Origin: Basidiobolus meristosporus CBS 931.73
Taxonomy: Eukaryota; Basidiobolomycota; Basidiobolomycetes; Basidiobolales; Basidiobolaceae
NCBI GenBank assembly: GCA_002104905.1
Contig: MCFE01000195.1
Span: 62,001 to 126,000 of the forward strand
Direction of reading: 5' to 3'
Length of the DNA stretch: 64,000 nt
Shown: positions 1-11,600 of the stretch, in pieces
Layout: every line of letters begins with the position of its first letter
How positions within the stretch are numbered: the first letter of the stretch is position 1
Notes under the pieces: model-generated
What the model saw: only the letters and a program-made list of their open reading frames with translations
What the model was told of the DNA's origin: nothing
Databases searched by the model: none
Program-made: the position numbers and the translations under genes

Positions 1-460
1 CGTTGTGAACAATATATGTATCTTAGCGTAGAGAGCCACCATATGTCACTGTCCACATCCTCATGTGTAGTCATCGCCGTCCAGGCACCTGGCGTCCGAA
101 TATACTTCATGATTTGAATTTTGAGAATCTTTTGCGTGTAAACTTCATTGTGGTTTGATTGATCCCCCGGCATGTTCACGTTCCGAGGGTCTGACTTGGT
201 GGCATTCAAGTGGCCGATCTTACTGGCCCTTCCTCCAAACGGTTTAATGTTTCCAAATACAATGCAGTGGATGCCTCAGGGAAGAGGACAAAAGGTTTTT
301 GTTACAATCATCCACTTTGTCTCAAATCAACCCAACTTGGTTTCCCATAAAGTCCATCCACCAAAAGACCCTCCTTCAACATGGTTCCGGGGAATTTTCC
401 AGAGAGTAAAGTCTTAGAAACCATTAAAGTACACATTGGTGATGGGGCAGATCCTTGAAT
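1..460. other. Unassigned leading segment, no gene supported
   Basis: I see no transposon similarity to the rest of the window and no convincing coding signal; the longest open frame (172-417, plus) has no recognisable domain. CpG dinucleotides are clearly more frequent here than in the decayed repeats that follow, so this may be the edge of a non-repetitive flank or the remnant of a host gene. That is inference from base composition only. Confidence 0.4.
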
Positions 461-749
461 CCCTAAGCAAAAGAACTAAGAAAAGGCCGGCAGAATGCCA
501 TCATAATATCAGCTGAATTCCAAGTTTCTTGAAACTTGCAACTCTCAGTATCTCAGGTACTAGCTGTCAGGCAGACAAGCAGACATATTTCTCAGCAGGA
601 GATTAGGCTAGCTAGCATTCATACCAAATTTAATGATCAGCCGCTCATTACTTCCACCAAGAATTGCTACTAAAAACTTGAAGCAAAACCATCAGCTGAA
701 TTCCAGCAAAATACCAGATGAATTCCAAGTGTGAGATTTTTTCATAGGG
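461..749 (+). mobile_element. MITE-like element, copy 1
   Basis: This 289-bp non-coding unit starts CCCTAAGCAAAAG and ends TTTTTTCATAGGG. The ends are imperfect terminal inverted repeats (CCCTAwGmAAAA when both are read inwards). The interior matches 881-1200 in the same orientation and 55694-55967 inverted, including the shared internal words AATATCAGCTGAATTCCAAG and CTCAGTATCTCAGGTACTAG. Terminal inverted repeats, small size and no coding capacity fit a MITE. I could not define a target duplication, and the partner transposase is unknown. Confidence 0.6.
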
Positions 750-852
750 ATATATATATATACTAAACCATCCAAAGGTTGCAGTGCATATTAAAAGATC
801 ATGTCTGAAATCATGATCCACATATATTCAGTAGATATCATCAGTTCCTTCT

Positions 853-1523
853 TGTTGTAAGAGTTTTGGAGATATCAGAACCCTAGGAAGAAGATTGAAA
901 AAAGGCCAGCAGAATGTGGTTGTAATATCAGCCAAATTCCAAGTTTTGCCAAACCTACAACTCTCAATATCTCAGGTACTAGCCCTTAGGCAGACCAGCA
1001 GACATATTTTCTAAGAGAAGACTAGGCCACCTAGCATTCATGCCAAATATGGGAATCTGCTATCTACTATTTCCACTAAAAATTGCAACCAAAAGCTTGA
1101 AGGAGAAACAACACCTGAATGCCAGCAAAATACCAAAAGAATACCAGCAGAATTCTAGCAGATTATCTGATGAATCCCAAGCTTGCAATTTCTTGGAGGG
1201 GGAGCAATTGGCAGAACTGGTAGATAATATGGTGTTCACTTAATGAGATATTGAATGTATAATTATTGTGTCAACTTTACATGGTTTTGGCAGAATAACC
1301 ATGCAGAATATGCACAGGAGGTTCCCAAGACCATGTATGCAAAGTTTGGGGCTGTTTGGACAGCTTGGAGAAAATTCATGCTCCAGGTGCCTGATGTATT
1401 AATGAGAATAATCAAAGTAAATCCCAACAAGGAATCTGGTCAGATTTCTTTAAGATTTGTTGGTAATGATCTAGATGACTATGTTAGCTCAATATTTAGG
1501 TGGAATTACATACTTTTACAACA
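853..1523 (-). repeat. Copia 3' LTR (reverse), carrying a MITE insertion
   Basis: Read on the minus strand this is a copia LTR of the 3929-4276 family. The plus strand starts TGTTGTAAGAG, ends TTTTACAACA and is followed by a reversed polypurine tract (CTTCCACTT, 1524-1532). About 350 bp of LTR sequence is split by the MITE-like unit at 881-1200. It is strongly diverged from the younger LTRs. Confidence 0.7.
881..1200 (+). mobile_element. MITE-like element, copy 2, inserted in a copia LTR
   Basis: About 320 bp, starting CCCTAGGAAG and homologous along its length to 461-749. LTR sequence resumes on both sides (GGAGATAT before; ATATGGTGTTCACTTAATG shortly after), so this is an insertion into the reversed LTR. 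The right end (CTTGGAGGG) has diverged from the TCATAGGG end of copy 1. An unduplicated internal part of the unit is about 30 bp longer than in copy 1. Confidence 0.55.
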
Positions 1524-2885
1524 CTTCCACTTAACTAAACACTCATGTTGACAGTCCTTATTGTCATCCAAGATACTCAAATATGTCTATAGTTAGTGAT
1601 TTTGTAAATATATCTGAAGTCACTCATCTATAGGACAGTCAGCCAAGTCAACCAAGCTATTCTCTATAGCTTCCCATATGAAATGATGTTCAATATCTAT
1701 GTGCTGAGTTCTAGCAAAAGAAGTTGGATTTATCCCTAATTGTGCACATCCTTGAGTATCTTGAAATAGTGTAGTAAGGGCTTATTACATAGGCCCAAGT
1801 CTTCAAAAGCTTTCTCAGCCACATTGCCTTTATTGTAGCCTTACATGCTGCAATATAATCTGCCTCTGAGGTAGAAAGTGTTATGGTTGATTGCTTTGTT
1901 AAATTCTGTTAAATTGCTCCTTCACAGTGAAGAAAGGTGTATCCTGTGGTATATCTTCTGTACTCTAAGTTTTGTCCCTAATCAGCACCAGAGTATCTCA
2001 AAAGATCCTGGTCTAAATCCTTATAAGTGTAGTTTATGCAGATATCAGCAGTTTCTGTTCAGAATCTCAAAATCTGCAAAACTGCTACAATATTTTGAGA
2101 TTCATAGTTCCAGTTCTGATGGTTGACAACTCCTATCAAATATGAGATATCTAGACATATTTCCAGCATACTATATATCAGGCTGCCAACTATACACTGG
2201 TAAGGGAAGTCTGAGCTTTCAGATTGCACCAAGCTCACTTAATTTGGTTCAACTTTGACTATATCAAGGACTATCTAAATAGGGGTAGCTGCCAGTTTAA
2301 AGTCTTCCATTTGGTACTTCCTTAGTATGTCTTGGGTATACTTAAACCCACTGAAGGCAAAGGTCTGGGTACTTCTGTCTATGGAGAACTGTATTCCTCA
2401 GTAGTAAACAAGTCCTCCTAGATTGCACATTTTGAATTCCTCAGATAAGCAGGATTTAGTATCTTCCACTGCTTTTAGTTATTAGAGGCTATAGCAAGTT
2501 CATTCACTCATTCACAGTGCTAACAGAGCTGGATTTGATCTGTCTGGCTTATAGTTAGGGTTAGGCTTGCAATTTCAGGCACTTAGTGTTTGTTTGAGAC
2601 CAAGAGATCTCCTGAGCTGGCCAGCCAAAAGCAGGCTATCTGGGTTAGCTAACCCATCAGGTTGGTTGGTATGCATGTCCTCTTCAAGCTCCTCACTCAA
2701 AAATGCAACTTTTACATCCATTTCATGATGAAGAATGCATATTAAGCTGCAATAGCCAACATCAGTATCATGGAATCAAGCTTAGCTACTGGTGCAAGAG
2801 TTTCAGTATAGGTCAGTCCTGCTGTTTGAGAGTATCCTTTGGCTCCAGGTCTGGATATCTTTCAATTGCACCATCAGCCTTCTAT
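1524..2885 (-). pseudogene. Copia pol relic (RT C-terminal half and RNase H), reversed
   Basis: Translated on the minus strand, this follows the 3' end of the copia elements at 4306-8249 and 8647-12617 in reverse order: the RNase H tail nearest the LTR, then reverse transcriptase up to the region after the KARLVSKGYSQAKG motif. There is no open frame longer than about 80 codons, and stops and indels occur throughout. The relic breaks at about 2885 and joins a different transposase relic. The product would have been the C-terminal part of a copia Gag-Pol polyprotein; it is certainly dead. Confidence 0.75.
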
Positions 2886-3370
2886 TGCCACTGTATTTGC
2901 TTACCTACTACAATTAAGGGTATTCTACATATAGTTGAGTCAAAATAACTATGGCTTCCTTCTTACAAACCTCTATATACAGACACCCCTGCTGCAATTG
3001 ACACACCACTATCAACTCAGCTTCTTGGCTTTTCAGTGTGATACTTGCAAAGTTGCCATATATATTGTTTTGCTGGTAGCATATACATATTGCAAACACA
3101 TATATGATTGATGCAACTTTTTCCATGAACACCATTAAATATTGGCAAAATACCTTTGGTACTAAACTAGTAAATTCTTTCTCCCTGCTGTATTCTAGTC
3201 CTTCTTATTAGTGTGCTCCATTTCTTGTTGGTGTGGAGTCTATATCACAAGGTGTAGAGATTCACTGGTAATCAGAAGGTACCTGGCATAAGTTGGTAAA
3301 GTAGTCCTAATAATAATTGGTTGCTTGCTACATCCAACCCAACCTTGCCTTACTTGATTGCATATCTGTT
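2886..3370 (-). pseudogene. TNP2/Plavaka-type transposase relic, C-terminal fragment
   Basis: This segment is diverged but collinear with 19740-20092 plus 20469-20600, in the same orientation (shared words CAATTGACACAC, CTTGCAAAGT and TTCTCCCTGCTG). At the other locus it lies downstream of recognisable TNP2-type transposase motifs on the minus strand. No open frame survives. The assignment rests on homology inside this window, not on a domain visible here. The solo gypsy LTR that splits the 19405-22200 copy is absent here, so this copy shows the uninterrupted state. Confidence 0.5.
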
Positions 3371-3923
3371 GTGCATCAACATTTAAAACCTAGCTTATTT
3401 TACTCCTTTAGAAAGTCTAGTACCCTAACTGATTTTCCCTAACCCAAGCATAACTAATCCCAGTTATGGCTTATTTAATCACTCCTCAGAATCTATTTTT
3501 AGCTGTCACACCTGATCAATTTTCATGTGGTCATTACATCCTCAACTGATCTGCTAAGCCTTTCCAAGTGATTGGTCATCTGAGATCTATCCAGTCACTT
3601 AGCAGTTGCCAAGACATCAGCTGATTTATGATGCAATCTCTCATTTATCTTATGCACCAATGAACACCCCAAAAGATTTCAATTAGTCCAGTCTCTTGGT
3701 GCTTAATAATTCAACTTGATCAGAAAAATATAAATAAAGTTTACTGGACCTTTTGGTTTAGTGTGTGTCTCAACAAAACTAAGATTGTACCTTAGCAAAA
3801 TTAAGAATTCAACAATTCTGTTCTAGTTTCTACCCAAGCCTAGCAAATCTAGCACTCCCAAGAACATCAAGCCTAACCTGCATAGCAAACCAACTCTGTA
3901 GCCTTTATAGCCCAACTTAGCTA
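3371..3923. other. Unassigned AT-rich spacer
   Basis: There is no coding signal and no similarity that I can see to other parts of the window. A TATA-like TATAAATAAA lies near 3730, but nothing downstream makes it a supported promoter. The last bases (TATAC, 3924-3928) are the left target duplication of the copia element that follows. Confidence 0.4.
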
Positions 3924-3928
3924 TATAC

Positions 3929-4276
3929 TGTTGTAAAAATTTGTAATTCCACCTAAATATTCACCTAACTTAGTCACTTAGATCATTACCTTCAAATCCT
4001 AGAGAATACTGACCATATTCCTTGTTGGGATTTATTAGAATACTTTCACCAAAATACCAGGTACCCAGAACATGAAAATTCTCAAAGTTACCCAAACTGC
4101 CCCAAACTTTGCGCACATGCTCTTGGGACCTTCTCTAAGCTATTCTACATGTTTGTAATGACAAGACCATGTAAAAGTATAAATACAACTTTTACATTCA
4201 ATAGATCATTAAGTGAAAGCCACATAATCTACTTGTCCTCCTAATCATTACCAAGATCTCCAAGACTCTTACAACA
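3929..4276 (+). repeat. Copia element 1, 5' LTR
   Basis: A 348-bp TG...CA LTR. It has a TATA box in GTATAAATAC near 4178 and, about 20 bp further, a CAATAGATC stretch where the sister LTRs read CAATAAATC, matching the usual promoter and polyadenylation region of an LTR. It is followed directly by the primer binding site at 4277. Confidence 0.85.
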
Positions 4277-4293
4277 GGTAATGAGCCCAAGCT
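4277..4293 (+). promoter_or_regulatory. Primer binding site, half-tRNA type (initiator tRNA-Met anticodon arm)
   Basis: The site reads GGTAATGAGCCCAAGCT directly after the LTR. The better preserved copies read GGTTATGAGCCCCAAGCT. The complement GGGCTCATAACC is the anticodon loop and stem of fungal initiator tRNA-Met, with CAT as the anticodon. Drosophila copia and yeast Ty5 are known to prime from this internal tRNA region. This copy carries one substitution and one missing C. Confidence 0.7.
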
Positions 4294-4305
4294 GTCACTC
4301 TCTGC

Positions 4306-7300
4306 AATGTCTACTACTGCTATTACTGGAATTTTGCCCTCTGCTGAAAAGTTGGATGGATCCAACTACCAAGTGTGGAAGGTGAAGATGAAGATGCTGC
4401 TACAAGAAAGAGGCCTTTAGGATATTATCTTGGGAGAAGAATGCCCTTGTAAAAACATGGGAGAGGAAGCCTTAAAGTACTAGAAGAAAGAGCAAAGTGC
4501 CTTTAACTGCATTTTCCTCAATGTTGAAGACAAATTACTAATTCAATGCTCAAGAGCAAATATGGCAAAGAATGCCTGGAAGGCATTAGAAGACACCTAC
4601 CAGTCATGTTCAGCTGATAAGAAAATGTATCTGCAGCAAAAATTCTTTGCTACAAAGATGATGCCAGGAGAAGAAATGAAAAATCCAATTAACAGAATTT
4701 CCCTGCTGCTGGATGAGATGGAATCTGTGGGGTATACCAACTACTGATGAGGATGTGATAGTTACCATCCTGAATAGCCTGACAGACAAGTTTCAGGGCC
4801 TTGTATCAGCCCTAGAGTCCAGACCTGAAGATTTGACCTTAAATTATGTATATGGAAGGCTCCTGGATGAAAAACTAAGAAAATCATGCACCCATAAGAA
4901 GGAAGAAGAAAATGCTTTAATAAGCAAGGATAGCCAGCAAATGAGGTACCCAAGACCCTACAAAGGCAACAGCAACCTGTTTTGTAACTACTGCAAAAGG
5001 AAAGGACACACATCAGACCGGTGCTTCAAGAAGAGAGATAGTCAGCAGAAAAACCCTGATTATGGAAATGCTGCAACAACTGAAGATAGACTATTCATAT
5101 CTACACTAAATGTGACCACAAACCAGGATTCTCAGATGTGGTATACTGAATCTGGAGCATCTCAACACATTGCACACCAAAAAGTACTTTTTACCCAATA
5201 TCAAGAAATTTCAATTAAGAAGGTTTTAATGGGTGACAATAGAGCACTTGATGCAGTGGGACAAGGAGCTATCCAAGTAAACCTTAGAAGCAGTGAGGGA
5301 AGCCATACACTGACCTTTATAGAGGTACTCAATGTACCAGGAATAGCCAAGAACCTACTATCTGTAAGCAAGGCCACAGCGCAAGGACTCAGTTTCAGCA
5401 TTGACAATTCTGGATGCAGGATCACTGATCAAAATGGTGCCCATATTGCTTTGGGTATCAGAGCTCAGAATCTATACAAGTTGACTTGTATTCCATCATA
5501 CTTGGAAGCCAATATAAGTAACTTAAGTGAAGAAACATCAATGCTTTGGCACAGGAGATTTGGACACATCAATTTTGATTATTTGCGCAAAATGATCCAA
5601 GATCAGCTAATTTCCGGAGTAAGAATTGATCCCCAGCTAATTTGGAGCACTGTGAAGCCTGCATATATGGGAAACAAGCCAGACAACTGTTAAAGAGCTC
5701 TGTGTTAATCAAAACTAAGAAAAAATTAGATGTATTTCACTCAGATCTGTGTAGACCTATACAAAATTTATCCTTTGGCAGAACAAAGTATTTGATCACC
5801 TTTATTGATGATTGTATAAGATACACATGGGTCTACTTCATGCAGAGAAAGGAAGAAGCTCTATCTGAGCTCAGGGAGTTTAAAGCCATGGTGGAGAGAG
5901 AAACTGGTGAAAAAATTCAAGAAAATATGCTCTTACCATTGTGGAAAATACACATCAAACCTCATCATCCACTTCTGCAAAATTCATGGAATATAGCAAG
6001 AGACTACTGTACCATACTCCTGACAGCAAAATGGAGTAGCAGAACATGCAAGCAGATCAATAACTGATATGGCAAGATCTATGATCCATGATCAAAAATT
6101 ATCCTAAGATTTTTAGGTGGAATCAGTTGCCACTGCTATATACCTTAAAAATAGGAGTTATAACAGAATACTTTGTGATTCAACTCCATTTGAAGCATGG
6201 TACAGGTACAGACCAAGTGCAGAACATCTAAGAATACTTGGGTGTACAGCATATGCCAAGAAACTGCTCGGAAATCAGTCAAAATTTGAACCAAAAAGTG
6301 TAAAATGCATATTTTTGGGCTACTGCAATGAGAGTAAGGCATACAGACTCTACAATACCAAAGCAAAGAAGCTCATCAAGTCCCAGGATGTGTTGTTTGA
6401 TGAAAGTTCAAAATGTTCACAGAAAACAACATTAGATGATGATTAAAATCTGATCTCAAGTCCACCAATTGTCAGGATTGAATCAGAGCAAAACAATGAA
6501 AATTTTTTCACTCCAGAGAACTCTACAACCATGGTTCAGCCTGAATCAGTGCCCAGAAATATCCCAGAAGTGTTCATTCCAGTATCAAATGCCTGGCAAT
6601 CCAATTAGACAAGAAATAGCCCAAATTACTACATCAATGAGGGTACAAACTTAGCCTATGCCTATTCAGTCCATATTGATGAGCCCCAGACTGTAAAAGA
6701 GGCCCTAAATAGCCCTCAGACAAAGTTTTGGAGATCTACAATCACCGGAAATATCAGGCCCTGATGGAAAATCAAACTTGGGACTTAGTCAAATTACCAA
6801 TAAACCAAAATCAATTGGATGCAGATGGGTCTTCAAGACAAAATACAAGGCTGATGGTACAATTGAAAGATTTAAAGCAAGACTTGTGTCCAAAGGATAC
6901 TCTCAAGCAAAAGGACTTGACTATACTGAGACCTTTGCACTGGTAGCCAAGTTTAATTCCATCAGATTAATATTGGCTATTGCTGCCAAATATAAGTTTT
7001 TTATTCATCAAATGGATTTAAAAGCTGCATTTTTGAGTAGAGAGCTTGCTGAGGACATGTATATGGACCAGCCTGATGGGTTTGCTGATCTAGATAACCC
7101 CCATTTGGTTTGCAAGCTCAAAAAGTCTTTATATGGTTGTAAACAATCACCAAGAGCCTGGAATTGCAAGATAGATTCTTATTAGGAATCTTTGAGTTTC
7201 AAAGGAGTAATGCTGACTATAGTATATACTATAAGCCAGATAGAGCAAGTCCAGTTCTATTATCTCCATATGTGGATGATCTTACTATAGCTGCCAATAA

Positions 7301-8249
7301 CCTAGAAACATAGGAAGAGACTAAATCCAGCCTATCAAAGGAGTTCAAGATATCCAATCTAGGAGAACTCAGTTACTACTTAGGGATCAAGTTCTCCATA
7401 GACAGAAGTACCCAGACTATTACCCTAAGCCAATCCAAGTAAATTCAAAATATACTAAAGAAGTACCAAATGGAAGACTGTAAACTGGCAGCTACCCCAA
7501 TGGAAACAAACCTCAACTTGGTCAAAACTCAGCCAAATCACAAGAGCTTGGTGCCATATGAAAGCCCTAACTTTCCTTAGCAATCTATGGTCAGCAGTCT
7601 GATGTATATTGTGCTTGGAACATGCCCAGATATCTCATATTCAGTGGGAGTTGTCAGCCAACATAATCAGAACTATGGATCTGATCATATTGGAGCAGTT
7701 AAGTGGATTTTTAGATACCTAAAAGGAACTGCTGATATCTGCTTTAGATTCACATATAAAGATTCAGAACAGGATCTTGTGGGATACTCTGATGCTGATT
7801 GGGGACAAGATTTGGAAGACAGATGATCCACCACAGGATACACCTTTCTTTACTGTAAAGGAGCAATTTCATGGAATTCAAGAAAGCAACCATCCATAGC
7901 ACTTTCCACCACAGAGGCAGAGTATATGGCAGCCTGTGAAGCTACAAAAGAAGCAATGTGGTCAAGAAAGCTTTTTACAGATTTAGGACAATATCAAAAA
8001 ACACCTATTTCTTTATTTCAAGATAATCCAGAATGTATACAATTAGGTAGAAATCCAACTCTTCATGCTAGAACTAGGCACATAGATATTAGACATCATT
8101 TCATATGTGAAGCTATAGCGAGTAACTTTGTTAGCTTAGTTCACTGTCCTTCAGATGAAATGATTGCAGACATATTTACCAAACCATTAGCTAGAGACAA
8201 GTTTGAATATCTTAGGTCAAAATTAGGACTAGTCAGTATGAGCATTTAG
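4306..8249 (+). pseudogene. Copia element 1 Gag-Pol, broken
   Basis: The start is the ATG at 4306, equivalent to the second ATG of the sister copy. Domains in order: UBN2-type Gag; zinc knuckle CNYCKRKGHTSDRC (about 4985-5026); protease, whose active-site DSGAS is changed to ESGAS (GAA at 5148-5150); integrase with an HRRFGHINFDYL and CEACIYG zinc region and the HSDLC catalytic motif; RT; and RNase H with GYSDADWG and STTEAEYMAA. Multiple stops (for example 4420, 4483, 7186, 7826) and frameshifts at about 4735, 5630, 5920 and 6730 kill it. The integrase part is about as well preserved as the RT. The sister copy at 8647-12617 is clearly younger. Confidence 0.9.
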
Positions 8250-8260
8250 CTGAGTGGGAG

Positions 8261-8293
8261 TGTTGTAGAAATTTGTAATTCCACCTAAATATT
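8261..8293 (+). repeat. First 33 bp of copia element 1 3' LTR
   Basis: TGTTGTAGAAATTTG follows the polypurine tract of element 1. The LTR stops after CCACCTAAATATT, where element 2 begins. The last five bases (ATATT, 8289-8293) are the target duplicated by element 2; the LTR resumes with ATATTCACCTAAC at 12978. Confidence 0.88.
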
Positions 8294-8642
8294 TGTTGTA
8301 AAAATTTGTATTTCCATCTAAATATTAACCTAACTTAGTCACTTAGATCATTACCTTCAAATCCTAGAGAATACTGACCAAATTCCTTGCCGGGACTTAC
8401 TTAGAATATTTTCACCAAAATACCAGGTACCCAGAACATGAAAATTCTCAAAGTTGTCCAAACAGCCCCAAACTTTGCACACATGTTCTTGGGACCTTCC
8501 TTAACCTATCCTACGTGTTTGTAATGCAAAGACCAGGTAAAAGTATAAATACTACTTTTACATTCAATAAATCATTAAGTGAAAACCATATAATCTACTT
8601 GTCCTCCCAATCACTTCCAATATCTCCAAGACTCTTACAACA
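8294..8642 (+). repeat. Copia element 2, 5' LTR
   Basis: A 349-bp TG...CA LTR with the TATA box GTATAAATAC near 8540 and CAATAAATC near 8566. It is the same family as 3929-4276 and 12629-12977. Confidence 0.88.
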
Positions 8643-8660
8643 GGTTATGAGCCCCAAGCT
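8643..8660 (+). promoter_or_regulatory. Primer binding site overlapping the gag start codon
   Basis: GGTTATGAGCCCCAAGCT directly abuts the LTR. Its first 12 bases are complementary to the initiator tRNA-Met anticodon arm. The ATG inside it (8647-8649), which would pair with the CAU anticodon of the primer, is in frame with Gag. Whether translation starts here or at the next in-frame ATG (8674) cannot be told from sequence. Confidence 0.72.
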
Positions 8661-11600
8661 GTCACTCTCTGCAATGTCTACTACTGCTATTACTGGAGTT
8701 TTCCCCTCTGCTGAAAAGTTGGATGGCTCTAACTACCAAGTGTGGAAGGTGAAGATGAAGATGCTGCTACAAGAAAGAGGCCTTTGGGATATTGTCATGG
8801 GAGAAGAATGCCCTCCTAAAAATGTGGGAGAGCAAGCCTTAAAGTACCAGAAGAAAGAACAAAGTGCCTTTAACTGCATTTGCCTTAATGTCAAGGACAA
8901 ATTGCTAATTCAATGCTCAAGAGCAAAAACACCAAAGAATGCCTGGAAAGCATTGGAAGACACCTACCAGTCATGTTCAGCTGCCAAGAAAATGTATCTG
9001 AGACAAAAATTCTTTACTACAAAGATGCTGCCAGGAGAAGAAATGAAAAATCTAATTAACAGAATTACCCTGCTGGTAGATGAGATGGAATCTGTGGGTG
9101 TACCAACTGCTGATGAGGATGTAATAGTTACCATCCTGAATAGCCTGACAGACAATTTTCAGGGCCTTGTATCAGCCCTAGAGTCCAGAACTGAAGATTT
9201 GACCTTAAATTACGTATATGGAAGGCTCCTGGATGAAGAATTAAGAAAATCAAGCGCCAATAAGAAGGAAGAAGAAAATGCTTTAATAAGCAATGATAAC
9301 CAACAAAGGAGGTACCCAAGACCCTGCAAAGGCAACAGCAACCTATTTTGCAACTACTGCAAAGGGAAAGGACACATATCAGACCGGTGTCTCAAAAAGA
9401 GAGATTATCAGCAATAGAAGCCAGAATATGGAAATGCTGCAACAACTGAAGATAGACTATTCATATCTGCACTAAATATGACCACAAACAAGGATTCTCA
9501 GATGTGGTATATTGACTCTGGAGCTTCTCAACACTTGACACACCAAAAAGAACTTTTTACATAATATTAAGAAATTCCAATTAAGAAGGTCTTCATGGGT
9601 GACAATAGAACACTTGATGCAGTGGGAGAAGGAACTATCCAAGTAAACCTTAGAAGCAGTGAAGGAAGCCATACACTGACCTTTAAAGAAGTACTCTATG
9701 TACCAGAAATAGCCAAGAACCTACTCTCTGTAAGCAAGGCCACTGCAGAAGGACTCAGTTTCAGTTTTGACAATTCTGGATGCAGGATCAATGATCAAAA
9801 TGGTGCCCATATTGCTTTGGGCATCAGAGATCAGAATCTATACAAGTTGACTTATAGACCATCATATCTGGAAGCCAATATAAGTAACTTAAATGAAGAA
9901 ACACCAATGCTTTGGCACAGGAGATTTAGGCACATCAATTTTGATTATTTATGTAAAATGATCAAGGATCAGCTAATTTCTGGAGTGAAAACTGATCCCC
10001 CAGCTAATTTGGAGCACTGTGAAGCCTGCATATATGGGAAACAAGCCAGACAACTGTTAAAGAGCTCTGGGTTAATCAAAACTAAGAAAAAATTAGATGT
10101 ATTTCACTCAGATCTGTGTAGACCTATACAAAATTTATCCTTTGGCAGGACAAAGTATTTGATCACCTTTATTGATGATTGTATAAGATACACATGGGTC
10201 TACTTCATGCAGAGAAAGGAAGAAGCTCTATCTGAGCTCAGGGAGTTTAAAGCCATGGTGGAGAGAGAAACTGGTGAAAAAATCAAGAAAATATGCTCTG
10301 ACAATGGTGGAGAATATACCTCAAAACTCTACATCCACTTCTGCAAAATTCATGGGATAAAGCAAGAGACTACTGTACCATACTCCCCACAGCAAAATGG
10401 AGTAGTAGAACAAGCTAACAGATCAATAATTGATATGGCAAGATCTATGATCCATGATCAAAAATTATCCTATGATTTTTGGGCGGAATCAGTTGCCACT
10501 GCTGTATATCTTAAAAATAGGAGTTATAACAGAATACTTAGTGATTCTACTCCATTTGAAGCATGGTATGGATACAGACCAAGTGCAGAACATCTAAGAA
10601 TACTTGGGTGTACAGCATACGCCAAAAAACTGGCCGGAAATCAGTCAAAATTTGAGCCAAAAAGTGTAAAATGCATATTTTTGGGCTACTGCAATGAGAA
10701 TAAGGCATACAGACTCTATAATACCAAAGCAAAGAAGCTGATCAAGTCCAGGGATGTGTTGTTTGATGAAAATTCAAAATTTTCACAAAAAATGACATCA
10801 GATGATGACAAAAATTTGATCTCAAGTCCACCAATTGTCAGGATTGAATTAGCGCAAAACAATGAAAATTTTTTCACTCCAGAGGACTCTACAACCGTGG
10901 TTCAGCCAGAATCAGTGCCCAGGAATATCCCAGAAGTGATCATTCCAGTATCAAATGCCTGGAGATCAAATGGGACAAGAAATAGCCCAAATTACTATAT
11001 CAATGAGGGTACAAACTTAGTCTATGCCTATTCAGTCCATATTGATGAACCCCAGACTGTAAAAGAGGCCCTAAATAGCCCTCAGACAAAGTTTTGGAGA
11101 TCTACAATCACCGGAAATGTCAGGCCCTGATGGAAAATCAAACTTGGGACTTAGTCAAATTACCAATAAACCAAAAATCAATTGGATGCAGATAGGTCTT
11201 CAAGACAAAATACAAGGCTGATGGTACAATTGAAAGATTTAAAGCAAGACTTGTGTCCAAAGGATACTCTCAAGCAAAAGGACTTGACTATACTGAGACC
11301 TTTGCACCGGTAGCCAAGTTTAAATCCATCAGATTAATATTGGCTATTGCAGCCAGATATAAGTATTTTATTCATCAAATGGATGTAAAAACTGCATTTT
11401 TGAATGAAGAACTTGATGAGGACATGTATATGGACCAGCCTGATGGGTTTGTTGACCAAGATAACCCCCATTTGGTCTGCAAGCTTAAAAAGTCACTATA
11501 TGGTCTCAAACAATCACTGAGAGCCTGAAATTGCAAGATAGAATCTTATTTGGAATCTTTGAGTTTCAAAAGAAGTAATGCTGACTATAGTATATACTAT

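Noticed and set aside
172-417. Small host gene
   Set aside because: No domain, no supporting codon pattern or splice structure; kept as unassigned.
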